From NCBI GenBank assembly GCA_003045895.1, contig PZPC01000044.1, forward strand, positions 1-41,531: a stretch of 41,531 nucleotides of DNA, written 5' to 3'. Position numbers and translations under genes: made by a program. Below are positions 16,137-24,684 of the stretch, one piece after another (the first letter of the stretch is position 1; every line of letters starts with the position of its first letter). The notes below the pieces were generated by a model. The model saw only the letters and a program-made list of their open reading frames with translations. It did no database searches and was not told the DNA's origin. The DNA is from Bacteroidota bacterium (GTDB lineage: Bacteria > Bacteroidota > Bacteroidia > Chitinophagales > Saprospiraceae).

Positions 16137-18788
16137 ATGCAGCCATTTTACACTTTGCTCTCCCTCCTTTTTCTCAGCAGCAGTCTTTTTGCCGGTGGCA
16201 TCAAAGGTTATATCCGCGACACGGCGGGCGAGCCCCTGGAATTCGCCACGATCTACGTCAACGAACTGGGTTCGGGCACCGTCACCAACCAGGAAGGCTA
16301 TTACGAATTCCGGATGCTGCCGGGCGACTACCGGGTGGTTTTCCAGCACCTGGGCCACGTCACGCAGGTAGAGCGGGTGAGCATTGGCCAGGACATGAAA
16401 GAACTCAACATCGTGCTGCGCGCCCAAACCTTCGACCTGACGGCCGTAGAGATCATCGACGGAGGAGAAGACCCCGCCTACACGGTCATGCGCAAGGCCA
16501 TTGCCAAAGCCGATTTTCACCGGCAACAACTGGATTACTACCAGGCCAAAGTATACATCAAGGGCTCGGGCCGCCTGCTGGGTACCCCGGGGATTGCCCG
16601 CCGCCTGTTGGAAAAAGAAGGGGTAAAACCCGATTCCAGCATGGCCTACACCTCGGAGTCGGTTTCGATGATCGAATACGAGCGGCCGAATACCTTCCGG
16701 GAGAAGGTCATCTCGATCAATACCCAGGGCGACGAAAATGGCTCCAGCCCCAACAGCTACATCTACGGCAGCTTTTACGAGCCCGATATTGCGCAAGCCA
16801 TCTCACCGTTGTCCACCAAAGCCTTCGGCTATTACAAGTTTGAACTGGCGGGTTATTTCAACGACCGGGGTTACAACATCAACAAGATCAAAGTGACCCC
16901 CCGCAGCCGTGGCGACAATGTTTTTGCAGGTTACATCTACATCGTAGAAGACCTCTGGAGTATCCACAGCCTGGACCTGGAAGTCTACAAGCTGGGTATC
17001 CGGTTCCAGATCAAGCAGGTCTACGCGCCCATCCGCGAGCAGGTGTGGTTGCCGGTGGGCCATAATTTTGTGGTGACGGGCAAAATTTTCGGCTTTGGTT
17101 TCGACTACAAGTACCTGGCTTCGGTGAGCGACTACAACATCCGCATCAACCCCGACCTGGACGTAGACTTCCAGGTCATCGACGAAAAGATCGACCGAGA
17201 ACAAGCCCGTACTGCCGAAAAGCGGCAGGCCGACCGCACGGATATGGATGCGCTCGAAGGCAAGCTCAACGCCGGAGAAGAACTCACGCGCAAAGACCTG
17301 CGCCGCATGATGCAGGAATACGAGCAGGAGGAAAAAGCCGAACAGGAAGAACCGGCAGTGGTGGCTAACTATAGCCAGGAAGTCGACTCGTTGGCCACGA
17401 AACGCGATTCGGCCTACTGGTCGGTCATCCGACCGGTGCCCCTGACCAAGGCCGAAGTACGCGGCTACCAGGTACAGGACTCCATCGCCGTAGCGGTAGA
17501 AGCCGAAGCAGCGGCCGAAGCCGACGGCATTAAAAAATCGGCCCGCAACAAGGACGGTAAATTTTCACCCATGAAGCTCCTCAGTGGCACCTACTTCAAA
17601 CTCGGCGAAGGGAAAGTGCTCCACTACGACGGCCTCCACAACGGCGGCTTCAACCCGGTGGAAGGCTACTGGCTGGCGTCGCGCCTGCGCTATACCCAGA
17701 ACGACGACAACAATCGCTTCCGCATCCTCTTCACCCCCCGCTACGGCTTCTCGTGGGACCGCCTGGTGTGGCGTGCCGATACCGATTACCGCTGGGGGCC
17801 CAGCCACAGCTACAACCAGCTCGCCGTAGGCGGCGGACGCTACGTGAGCCAGTACAACGAGCCACGGCAGGTGAACGAATTGTTCAATACCCTCTACGCC
17901 CTGCTCGGCGAGCGCAACTACGTGCGCCTCTACGAGAAGCAGTTCCTGAGCGCCCGGTGGCAAAAAGACTGGCGCGCGACGGCCAGTTTCAACGTGAACC
18001 TGGAATACGCCGATCGCCGCACCCTGACCAATACGACGACCTGGACGTTGTTTGACAGTGACAAACGGGTCTTCGCCCCCAATGCGCCCGACATCCTGGA
18101 GGCGCCCCTGGACCTGCCGCTCACGGAAAAAGCCGCTACGGCAGAATTCACCTTAAAGGTGCAACCCTGGCAGAAGTACCGCATTCGCAACGGCGAACGC
18201 TCGGCCATCAGCGGTTCTTCGCCCAGCCTGGCGCTGAACTACCGCATGGGGGTACCCGACCTCAACGGCAGCCAGACCGACTACCAGCGCCTGGGCCTGA
18301 CCTACCGCCACACCATTACGCCCGGCGCGCGCGGAAAAATTGACCTCAAGGTAGATATGGGCCTCTTCCTAACGGACAACTACACCGGCCTGGCCGACTA
18401 CCGCCACTTCGAGGGCAACCAGATGATCTTCACCACCGCCGATCCGGTAGGCGCTTTCCGCCTGCTGCCCTACTACACCTTCAGCACCCGCGATCGCTGG
18501 CTGGCAGCCCACGTGCACTACCAGTTCCGGAAGTTCCTCCTCACCCAAATTTGGGAAGTACAAATGACCGGCGCGCGCGAGAACGTCTTCGTCAACTACC
18601 TCAACACCCCCGAGAGCAAGAACTACACCGAAATAGGTTACGGCATCGACAACATCTTCCGCTTCCTGCGCCTGGAGGGTATCGTGGCCCTGCGCGACGG
18701 CAAGTACTACGACTGGGGCATCCGCATTGGTATTGCCTCCAATATCTTTGGCGGGTTTGGCAGTGTATCGGTTGAGGATGACGATTGA
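16137..18788 (+). CDS. DUF5686 family outer-membrane protein with carboxypeptidase-like domain
   Basis: An 883-residue exported protein. A signal peptide (MQPFYTLLSLLFLSSSLFAG) is followed by a carboxypeptidase-D regulatory-like domain (about 20-105: IKGYIRDTAGEPLEFATIYV, GTVTNQEGYYEF), then the DUF5686 region with many amphipathic strands that probably forms an outer-membrane barrel. A charged Glu/Lys/Arg-rich stretch at about residues 345-410 interrupts it. Such proteins are widespread in Bacteroidota; the function is unknown. The gene is alone and is convergent with the RNA gene at 18829-19132, whose hairpin can also end this transcript. Confidence 0.82.
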   Translation: MQPFYTLLSLLFLSSSLFAGGIKGYIRDTAGEPLEFATIYVNELGSGTVTNQEGYYEFRMLPGDYRVVFQHLGHVTQVERVSIGQDMKELNIVLRAQTFDLTAVEIIDGGEDPAYTVMRKAIAKADFHRQQLDYYQAKVYIKGSGRLLGTPGIARRLLEKEGVKPDSSMAYTSESVSMIEYERPNTFREKVISINTQGDENGSSPNSYIYGSFYEPDIAQAISPLSTKAFGYYKFELAGYFNDRGYNINKIKVTPRSRGDNVFAGYIYIVEDLWSIHSLDLEVYKLGIRFQIKQVYAPIREQVWLPVGHNFVVTGKIFGFGFDYKYLASVSDYNIRINPDLDVDFQVIDEKIDREQARTAEKRQADRTDMDALEGKLNAGEELTRKDLRRMMQEYEQEEKAEQEEPAVVANYSQEVDSLATKRDSAYWSVIRPVPLTKAEVRGYQVQDSIAVAVEAEAAAEADGIKKSARNKDGKFSPMKLLSGTYFKLGEGKVLHYDGLHNGGFNPVEGYWLASRLRYTQNDDNNRFRILFTPRYGFSWDRLVWRADTDYRWGPSHSYNQLAVGGGRYVSQYNEPRQVNELFNTLYALLGERNYVRLYEKQFLSARWQKDWRATASFNVNLEYADRRTLTNTTTWTLFDSDKRVFAPNAPDILEAPLDLPLTEKAATAEFTLKVQPWQKYRIRNGERSAISGSSPSLALNYRMGVPDLNGSQTDYQRLGLTYRHTITPGARGKIDLKVDMGLFLTDNYTGLADYRHFEGNQMIFTTADPVGAFRLLPYYTFSTRDRWLAAHVHYQFRKFLLTQIWEVQMTGARENVFVNYLNTPESKNYTEIGYGIDNIFRFLRLEGIVALRDGKYYDWGIRIGIASNIFGGFGSVSVEDDD

Positions 18789-18828
18789 TATCTAGCGAGA
18801 AGGTATTTAGCCTTGACCTCGGAGTCTA

Positions 18829-18879
18829 CCCCGTCAAAATTGTCGTTGGCTACTAAAGCCAACGACAATTTTGACGGGG
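18829..18879. terminator. 22-bp perfect inverted repeat, probable bidirectional terminator
   Basis: Bases 18829-18850 and 18858-18879 are exact reverse complements (arms of 22, loop of seven bases TACTAAA). It lies 41 bases after the DUF5686 stop and at the 3' end of the proposed minus-strand RNA. Neither side has a long T-run (AATTTATT follows on the plus strand), so classical rho-independent termination is not certain. The length and perfection of the stem are striking. Confidence 0.6.
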
Positions 18880-19132
18880 AATTTATTACTGGGGCACAGA
18901 AGCCCCTTGGGAGGGGCCCACCCTAAAGGCCTGAACGCCAGCCCCGCTTCTGACCCACTGGCCGTACGGAGCAAACCACCACCATTGCTCGCCGTGTAAA
19001 CTGCGAACAACCATGCAAAGGAAAACGAACCGCTGAATGCCCTTGCTGACCTGGCGAAACGTGTTCGCCGCAAGGGGTAGTTACCGATGAGTAAGTGAAA
19101 AGGTGGTCAAAAAGAAGGATTCTTTTCTGCTT
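18829..19132 (-). ncRNA. Probable structured non-coding RNA, family not recognised
   Basis: About 300 bases without a credible protein, framed on the minus strand by a consensus promoter (19139-19170) and a long hairpin (18829-18879). By eye it folds into nested stems: CCCTTGC 19040-19046 with GCAAGGG 19070-19076, enclosing GGCGAA 19053-19058 with TTCGCC 19064-19069; GAGCAA 18969-18974 with TTGCTC 18985-18990; CAGAAGC 18897-18903 with GCTTCTG 18946-18952, extended by GGGG/CCC. An AGUAA near 18890 may pair with UUACU near 19090 to close the molecule. I looked for the conserved cores of RNase P RNA, tmRNA and SRP RNA and did not find them. A 6S-like RNA or a new family remains possible. Confidence 0.6.
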
Positions 19133-19138
19133 ACGCGA

Positions 19139-19170
19139 CAAATATACCTTTAAATGTTTTTATTAACAAA
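19139..19170 (-). promoter_or_regulatory. Promoter of the structured RNA
   Basis: On the minus strand TTTG (19170-19167) is followed after 20 bases by TATATTTG (19146-19139), a perfect Bacteroidota -7 box. Transcription would start near 19132. Since no protein gene follows on this strand until the convergent DUF5686 gene, the promoter supports an RNA gene. Confidence 0.65.
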
Positions 19171-19352
19171 AAAAACAACATAAATTTTTAAAAACCCGTC
19201 CTAAAAAACCTTTTTAGACGCAAGCTTCTTTAAATAAGACAAAAGTGAACAATGCCACCTCCACTGGCATTATTAGCCTAGACAGGCGTATAGCCGAGGA
19301 AAACCGAAGCTGCCAACCAACACGTAAATTTATTATTGTCCAAATACTTATT

Positions 19353-20072
19353 GTGAAATACGTAGGTTACCTGTGGCTACTTTTTCTGGTGGTCAGCAGC
19401 TGTTCGCAAGAAGAGCTCCCTCGCCCTGCGGGGCCTTTCCCGCCCCTGCCGACACCGGCGGTGGTGGTGCCCGACACCTTTTCGTACCTGGCGCTGGGCG
19501 ACTCTTACACCATTGGCCAGTCGGTAGCCGTCGGCGAGCGGTACCCGGTGCAGCTGGGCGACAGCTTACTGGGCGACAGCACGGTGCTCTTCCCGCTGGA
19601 CATCGTGGCCCGGACGGGCTGGACCACCGAAGACCTGGCGGCAGGCATAGCGGCCCGCACCGATCTGGCCGCCGCCTACGACCTGGTATCGCTGCTCATT
19701 GGCGTCAACAACCAGTACCAGAACCGGCCGCTGGCGGCATACGAAACAACCTTTCGCCAGCTGCTGAATCAGGCCGTAGCTTTTGCAGGTGGCCGCCCCG
19801 AGCGGGTGTTTGTGGTTTCCATTCCCGACTACGCCTTTACCCCTTTTGGGGGTGGGCAAAGCAATATCAGCGCCGGCATCGATGCCTTCAACGCCGCCAA
19901 CCGCACCATTACCGAAGAATTAGGTATTGCCTATTTCGACATTACGCCCATCTCGCGCGAGGGGTTGAACGATCCCGGCCTGGTTGCCAGCGATGGCTTG
20001 CATCCTTCGGGCAAGCAGTACGCGCGCTGGGTGAGCCTGCTGCTGCCGGGCGTGAAGGCCTTGTTGGAATAA
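19353..20072 (+). CDS. SGNH/GDSL hydrolase lipoprotein
   Basis: Exported SGNH-fold esterase of about 239 residues. Starting at the GTG at 19353 gives a lipoprotein signal (KYVGYLWLLFLVVSSC) with the cysteine in SSCSQE, then a proline-rich spacer. The catalytic blocks are clear: block I LALGDSYTIGQS, block III LIGVNNQYQ and block V SDGLHPSG with the Asp-x-x-His pair. The frame extends to a GTG at 19245, but that N-terminus lacks signal features. Substrates of such lipoproteins are acyl or acetyl esters of lipids or sugars and cannot be specified. The short inverted repeat AATGCCA/TGGCATT at 19251-19271 lies upstream. Confidence 0.82.
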   Translation: MKYVGYLWLLFLVVSSCSQEELPRPAGPFPPLPTPAVVVPDTFSYLALGDSYTIGQSVAVGERYPVQLGDSLLGDSTVLFPLDIVARTGWTTEDLAAGIAARTDLAAAYDLVSLLIGVNNQYQNRPLAAYETTFRQLLNQAVAFAGGRPERVFVVSIPDYAFTPFGGGQSNISAGIDAFNAANRTITEELGIAYFDITPISREGLNDPGLVASDGLHPSGKQYARWVSLLLPGVKALLE

Positions 20073-20122
20073 GCGCTGGTTTGGCAAAAACCTTTTAACT
20101 TGCAGGCTAATTTAGCTGCTCC

Positions 20123-20887
20123 ATGCAACTCAACCATAAAACTTTCGGGCAAGGCCCACCACTCCTCATTCTGCACGGCCTCTTTGGCACCCTCGACAAC
20201 TGGCAGACCCTGGCCAAACGCTGGGCCGCCGACTACACCGTGGTGCTCGTAGACCAACGCAACCACGGCCGCTCCCCCCACGTGGATAACCACGACTACC
20301 CCGGCCTGGCCGAAGACCTCAAAGCCTTCATGGAGGCCAACTGGATGTACGAAGCCCACGTGCTGGGGCACTCGATGGGTGGCAAAACGGCCATGCAATT
20401 GGCCCTGCATTACCCCGACCTGGTGAACAAGCTGGTGGTGGTAGACATTGCTCCCAAGGCCTACCCCGGCGGACACGAACCTATTCTGGATGCCCTCAAC
20501 AGCCTGGATCTGAGCCTGGTTGAAGACCGCAAGGATGCCGACGCTTTCCTGGCCGGGCAGATCAAGGACCCCGGCGTGCGGCAGTTCCTGCTCAAGAACC
20601 TGACGCGTACCCCGGCGGGCAACTACCAGTGGAAGATGAACCTGCCCGTGTTGAACAAAGACTACGCGTCCATCCTCGGCAACGTCAGCGGAGGCGTGCC
20701 TTTCGAGGGGCCGACGCTCTTCGTACGGGGTGAAAAGTCGGACTACATTGAAACCACTGACCTGCCGCTCCTGCGGACGTATTTCCCTGCGGCCCAACTG
20801 GAAACCATTGCCCAGGCCGGACACTGGGTGCACGCCGAGCAGCCCGAGCGGTTGTACCAGGTGGTGAGCGACTTTCTGGCGAGCTGA
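20123..20887 (+). CDS. Alpha/beta-fold hydrolase (YbfF-like esterase)
   Basis: Cytoplasmic alpha/beta hydrolase of 254 residues. The oxyanion-hole LILHGLFGTLDNW, the VDQRNHGRSPH block typical of the YbfF group, the nucleophile elbow GHSMGG (Ser84) and the C-terminal AGHWVHAEQPE with the catalytic histidine are all present. The physiological substrate is not known; YbfF of Escherichia coli acts on short acyl esters in vitro. It follows the SGNH hydrolase gene by 50 bases on the same strand, possibly in one transcript. Confidence 0.88.
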   Translation: MQLNHKTFGQGPPLLILHGLFGTLDNWQTLAKRWAADYTVVLVDQRNHGRSPHVDNHDYPGLAEDLKAFMEANWMYEAHVLGHSMGGKTAMQLALHYPDLVNKLVVVDIAPKAYPGGHEPILDALNSLDLSLVEDRKDADAFLAGQIKDPGVRQFLLKNLTRTPAGNYQWKMNLPVLNKDYASILGNVSGGVPFEGPTLFVRGEKSDYIETTDLPLLRTYFPAAQLETIAQAGHWVHAEQPERLYQVVSDFLAS

Positions 20888-21013
20888 TTTTAGCGCAATC
20901 CAGCGGTCTTTCGTTGCAAATTATAGCGGTGCTTACAACAATCACCCAACTTGAGCGTATAATTCTTATTCCCCGGTGCAATGACCCGGTGGCGTTTACA
21001 CAAAAAGACAAAC

Positions 21014-22648
21014 ATGACTAAGCGTATATTAATAGCAACCACCCTGGCGGCAGTTTTCTTGTTCGGCACCGCCTTTACGGTGAGCAGCGACAAGGACAAG
21101 TATTTCGAGATCATCAAGAATATTGAGATTTTCACCAACCTGTACAAGGAAGTGAATACGAACTACGTGGACGAGATCGACCCCGGCCAGCTGATGCGCA
21201 CGGGCATCGACGCCATGGTGGGTTCGCTGGATCCTTTTACCAATTACATCAGTGAAGCCGATATCGAGGGGTACCGCTTCCAGAGCGAAGGCCGCTACCA
21301 CGGCATTGGCACCAAGAACCGCAAGATCGGCGACTTGATCACCATCACGGAGCTGGTGAAAGACCAACCCGCCGACCTGGCCGGGCTGAAGCCGGGCGAC
21401 CAGTTTATTTCCGTCGATGGGCAGAGCGCTATCGGCCGCAGCATGGAGGAGATGAACGAGATCATGCGCGGCTTCCCCGGTACGACCATGAACCTGGTCA
21501 TCCGCCGCCCGGGTACGCCCACCGACCTGAACATCAAACTCACCCGCGGCGACGTGAATGTACCCAACGTACCCTATTTTGGAATGGTATCCGACGGGGT
21601 CGGCTACATCAACCTGTCGATCTTTACCCAAAATGCGGGCCGCAACATCATCGATGCCTACCAGAAGCTGAAAGAGCAAAACCCCGACCTCAAGGGGCTC
21701 ATCCTGGACCTGCGCGGCAACGGGGGTGGCCTGCTGAGCGAAGCCATCAATATCTGCAATATTTTCATCCCCCGGGAAGAAGTCGTGGTCACTACCCGCG
21801 GCAAGGTCAAAGACTGGGACCGCGCCTATAAGACCATGAACAACCCCGTGGATTTGGAAATCCCGCTGGCCATTTTGGTCAACAAAGGCTCGGCCTCCGC
21901 TTCCGAGATCGTGAGTGGCGTGATGCAGGATTATGACCGCGGCGTGCTCATTGGGCAACGCACCTACGGCAAGGGGCTGGTGCAGAACACCATGGATATT
22001 GGGTACAATGCCCGGGTAAAAATCACGACTTCCAAATACTACATCCCCAGCGAACGCTGCATCCAGAGCGTGGCTTACGAGCACGGCGAACCCGTGGCCA
22101 TTCCCGACGACAAGCGGGCCCAGTTTAAAACCCGCGCGGGCCGCACCGTCCTGGACGGTGGTGGCGTGAAGCCGGACATTGTGCTGGATCCCGTGGCCGA
22201 CGACGGCATTGTGAAAGCCCTCCTGGAGGAGAACGTGATCTTCAACTACGTGACCCAGTGGTCGCTCAATCATCCGGCTATTGACTCAACGGATACGTTC
22301 CGCTTCACGGAATTTGCCGATTTCGAACGCTACCTCAAGGCGCAGAATTTTGCCTACGAGAGCAAGGCCGAGAAAGTGCTTAAGGAACTGGCCACCCAGG
22401 CCACCCAGGAAAAGCTGCCCCTGGATGCCGACCTGAAAGCGCTGGCACAGAAGATCAACACCAGCCAGGCCAACGAACTGGCCACCTACCAGGCGGTGAT
22501 CGTGGACCTGATCGAGAAAGAAATTGCCGGCCGCTACTACTACGAGCGCGGCAAGGTCCAGATCGGGCTGCGCAACGATGCCGAAGTGAAAGAAGCGGTG
22601 CGGGTACTGACCGATGGCAAGCGCTATAAGGGGATTTTGGGGGGATAG
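21014..22648 (+). CDS. S41 family C-terminal processing peptidase
   Basis: Periplasmic serine protease of the CtpA/Prc family, 544 residues. The N-terminal hydrophobic segment (MTKRILIATTLAAVFLFGTAFTV) acts as signal or anchor. A PDZ domain spans about residues 85-165 (GIGTKNRKIGDLITI, LAGLKPGDQFISVDG). The catalytic dyad is Ser295 in NKGSASASEIV and Lys320 in TYGKGLVQ, 25 residues apart as in Prc. The C-terminal helical part is about 150 residues. I take the ATG at 21014 rather than 20981 because it directly precedes the signal sequence. A strong terminator follows at 22682. Confidence 0.92.
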   Translation: MTKRILIATTLAAVFLFGTAFTVSSDKDKYFEIIKNIEIFTNLYKEVNTNYVDEIDPGQLMRTGIDAMVGSLDPFTNYISEADIEGYRFQSEGRYHGIGTKNRKIGDLITITELVKDQPADLAGLKPGDQFISVDGQSAIGRSMEEMNEIMRGFPGTTMNLVIRRPGTPTDLNIKLTRGDVNVPNVPYFGMVSDGVGYINLSIFTQNAGRNIIDAYQKLKEQNPDLKGLILDLRGNGGGLLSEAINICNIFIPREEVVVTTRGKVKDWDRAYKTMNNPVDLEIPLAILVNKGSASASEIVSGVMQDYDRGVLIGQRTYGKGLVQNTMDIGYNARVKITTSKYYIPSERCIQSVAYEHGEPVAIPDDKRAQFKTRAGRTVLDGGGVKPDIVLDPVADDGIVKALLEENVIFNYVTQWSLNHPAIDSTDTFRFTEFADFERYLKAQNFAYESKAEKVLKELATQATQEKLPLDADLKALAQKINTSQANELATYQAVIVDLIEKEIAGRYYYERGKVQIGLRNDAEVKEAVRVLTDGKRYKGILGG

Positions 22649-22681
22649 GTAATTGGTGCTGAATAGGAGTAGCTACTCTGG

Positions 22682-22718
22682 CAAAAGGGGTTGCGGACTT
22701 GGTCCGCAACCCCTTTTG
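22682..22718 (+). terminator. Intrinsic terminator after the S41 peptidase gene
   Basis: A 17-bp perfect stem (22682-22698 with 22702-22718) with a three-base loop, GC-rich centre, and an A-run on the left and T-run on the right, 33 bases after the stop. A second small hairpin TAAAGGG/CCCTTTA follows at 22727-22747. The symmetry allows it to work in both directions. Confidence 0.85.
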
Positions 22719-22969
22719 TGTGGGAATAAAGGGTTCTTCGCCCTTTAGAGTGGGTAATCGCATCTTGAATGTTTCTGCAAATGAAGGTTTTGCCCTTAAA
22801 AGACTGTCTATTAGAAGCTTATAGGTAAATCAAGAAATGCTAATCAGTAGAATACATTTAAGATCCACTATATTCGGCCAAGAACCGAATAAATTGACCC
22901 CTTAGCGAAAGTCTCCAGATGGATGGTAAGGTTTAAACCATTGTATAAACTTTGATTTTTAAGGAGTGG
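22719..22969. other. AT-rich intergenic region with small hairpins
   Basis: No gene is visible between the peptidase terminator and the orphan gene stop at 22970. It holds hairpins TAAAGGG/CCCTTTA (22727-22747) and TATTCGG/CCGAATA (22871-22891, loop seven) and a GGTTTAAACC palindrome near 22930-22939. On the minus strand these lie downstream of the orphan gene and may end its transcript. Confidence 0.4.
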
Positions 22970-23608
22970 TTACCAGGCAATTTGAACCTCTTCCCAATTC
23001 AGCCAGTTGTCTGATCTAAGCCAATTGGATCGGACAATATTGTTTTCAGCAAAAGCAGCTTTGGTACCCATATAAGTCAAGTAAGATTCACTGCCATCAT
23101 CCCAATAGATTAAGACACTTTGTCCATTTGACAAGGTAAGGCAAAATGCGACATCTACTTTTAAGTTTATTTCTAACTCGAATTGCTGATCTCTATTGTC
23201 GAAATATTCATAGTCGATATAAAAATCCTTGCCTTGGAATTTTGCTCGATAGACCGAAATCTCAACTATTTCCATAAAACGGCCAAATCCAAAGGAGCTT
23301 AATTTCCCTTGCGCGGCAGCAATATCTGATTTTAAACAGAAGGAAAAAAACCTGGTATTGGGATAAGGCAATTGCTCCAGGATGTCTTTTTTTTCAAAGG
23401 TTAAATTCGTCAGCTTAATGCTGTTTCCTTGAATTTCAGCAAACGTTAAAATAGGAGAGCCTACGTTTGAAATCACCGTAATGCCGCTATTTAATGCCGT
23501 ATAGTGAGCGGGCTGATGAAATATCAACCGGTCAAAACAAAATCCTGCCGAGGAAAAAATAGGATTACCCTTAGTTGAGAACGATTCATGAATGACTGTT
23601 TTTTTCAT
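22970..23608 (-). CDS. Orphan protein of unknown function next to toxin-immunity genes
   Basis: A soluble protein of about 212 residues that I do not recognise. Starting at the ATG at 23608 places an AGGA about eight bases upstream; the frame is also open from an ATG at 23713, adding a basic segment (RGRKKRKK) that I regard as untranslated. The sequence is rich in aromatic residues with alternating strands (GQSVLIYWDDGSESYLTYMG), and has no signal peptide or membrane helix. It is AT-rich like the neighbouring immunity gene and the toxin tip, and it lies about 310 bases after the immunity gene on the same strand. A second immunity protein is a reasonable guess but only a guess. Confidence 0.6.
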   Translation of the reverse strand: MKKTVIHESFSTKGNPIFSSAGFCFDRLIFHQPAHYTALNSGITVISNVGSPILTFAEIQGNSIKLTNLTFEKKDILEQLPYPNTRFFSFCLKSDIAAAQGKLSSFGFGRFMEIVEISVYRAKFQGKDFYIDYEYFDNRDQQFELEINLKVDVAFCLTLSNGQSVLIYWDDGSESYLTYMGTKAAFAENNIVRSNWLRSDNWLNWEEVQIAW

Positions 23609-23857
23609 ACTTTTCTTCCTTTTTTTCCGTCCTCGAAAGGATAAATACAACCTGATATGTTTACTTGACAACAAACCGTTTACTGGGTATCGTGTCCGAT
23701 AATTTTTTTCCATTTAAATCCTTGTATCACCTGGCTTACAGGATCACAGTGTGGGAAGGTAAGGTGCAATTTAACCCCGAAATGATCCCAACAGAACAAG
23801 TATACTTTATTAAACTGTTCAAAGATCAGTAGGTGAGGGTATTGAAGTGGGTTCACG

Positions 23858-23888
23858 GATTTACTAAAACTCCAAGTTTTGGTAAATC
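23858..23888. repeat. Inverted repeat after the immunity gene
   Basis: Fourteen-base arms (23858-23871 and 23875-23888, beginning GATTTAC) with one mismatch and a three-base loop. It lies about 30 bases beyond the immunity gene stop on the minus strand. No T-run follows, so termination is uncertain. The rest of 23714-23918 holds no gene that I can support. Confidence 0.45.
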
Positions 23889-23918
23889 TAGCTGGGGGTA
23901 TCGACTCAAAAAAAAGAA

Positions 23919-24626
23919 TTACAAATTCAATAATTTCTGAGCTTTACTTACGACATCTTCTCCACAAAACGACTCCCCATCCGCAATAGGAATAAGTGCT
24001 ATACCCGTAATCATAGCATTTTTAAGTGCCATGGCCACATTTTCATTAACGACCCAAATATTAGGATTGCTCAGCGTAAAAAAGTCATAGTTGATAGCGT
24101 CCTTTTTTAAATACATTTTCTTGATAGATATACTTCCCTTCCGCATTTGGTTTAGTTCATGAATTTCGTCGTAATGACTTACTTGAAATTCCGCTACCTT
24201 GGAAGTATAGGGTGTAACAGAAAAATCGTATGTAGTAAGTTCAAAAATAGTTTTTGAACAATCTAAATACTCATCCATCCATTTGTATTGGTGAAGTATT
24301 TTGTAGGGTATCGGTTTGTTTTTTTTGTCAATTACAATTGTGTCAAGTATCTGATAAGATGGGCTTTTGAATTGAATGAGTACATCACATAGTCTTAGAC
24401 TTATCAATGCGTTTTTGGGAAAACCAAGTGGTACTTCGGTTAGTAAATCCGTCATCTTTGCTTGGTATTGGATTCTGAAAGTAGGCATTGTTTCTGTCGC
24501 TGGAATTTCGCTGATTCGGTATTCAGTATAATCAGACTTTTTATACATGTTAGCAATTTTTGCTTGCGGGAAAGTAGCGCCAATTTCTTTACTGTTTGCA
24601 GAATTTGTTAATATGTAGTAATTCAT
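23919..24626 (-). CDS. Imm11-like immunity protein (DUF1629-related)
   Basis: A soluble 235-residue protein without a signal. The layout resembles the Imm11 / DUF1629 immunity family: N-terminal MNYYILTNS, a middle part with LTEVPLGFPKNALISLRLCDVLIQFKS, then YQILDTIV and DCSKTIFELT, and an end with FFTLSNPNIWVVNENVAMALKNAMITG followed by SFCGED. It lies directly downstream of the AHH nuclease toxin on the same strand, the normal place for a cognate immunity gene. It should bind and block the nuclease in the cytoplasm of the producer. A terminator hairpin lies between toxin and this gene. Base composition is clearly more AT-rich than in the surrounding chromosome. Confidence 0.62.
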   Translation of the reverse strand: MNYYILTNSANSKEIGATFPQAKIANMYKKSDYTEYRISEIPATETMPTFRIQYQAKMTDLLTEVPLGFPKNALISLRLCDVLIQFKSPSYQILDTIVIDKKNKPIPYKILHQYKWMDEYLDCSKTIFELTTYDFSVTPYTSKVAEFQVSHYDEIHELNQMRKGSISIKKMYLKKDAINYDFFTLSNPNIWVVNENVAMALKNAMITGIALIPIADGESFCGEDVVSKAQKLLNL

Positions 24627-24642
24627 TCGATGAAAGTTTAAA

Positions 24643-24674
24643 AGAGAGCATAGTCATTTAATGCTATGCTCTCT
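24643..24674 (-). terminator. Terminator hairpin between toxin and immunity genes
   Basis: AGAGAGCATAG (24643-24653) pairs exactly with CTATGCTCTCT (24664-24674), and the loop can add CAT/ATG. On the minus strand the stem is followed by TTTT, as in an intrinsic terminator. It starts 11 bases after the toxin stop and ends 17 bases before the immunity ATG. Confidence 0.7.
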
Positions 24675-24684
24675 AACTGTGAAA

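Noticed and set aside
19010-19060. Possible SRP RNA (CCAGGTCAG and CAGCGG words on the minus strand)
   Set aside because: The GGAA-type tetraloop and the AGCAG side of the conserved domain are missing, so it does not meet the SRP core.
18834-19073. 79-codon minus-strand frame inside the RNA region
   Set aside because: It ends in the terminator hairpin, has no start signal or family, and the region is better explained by RNA stems.
21029-22273. 414-codon minus-strand frame opposite the S41 peptidase
   Set aside because: Shadow frame rich in His, Val, Asp and Gln without any recognisable domain; the plus strand has the full peptidase.
22682-22747. CRISPR-like repeat pair after the S41 peptidase
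   Set aside because: The two hairpins differ in sequence and there are no repeated units with spacers; they are terminator structures.
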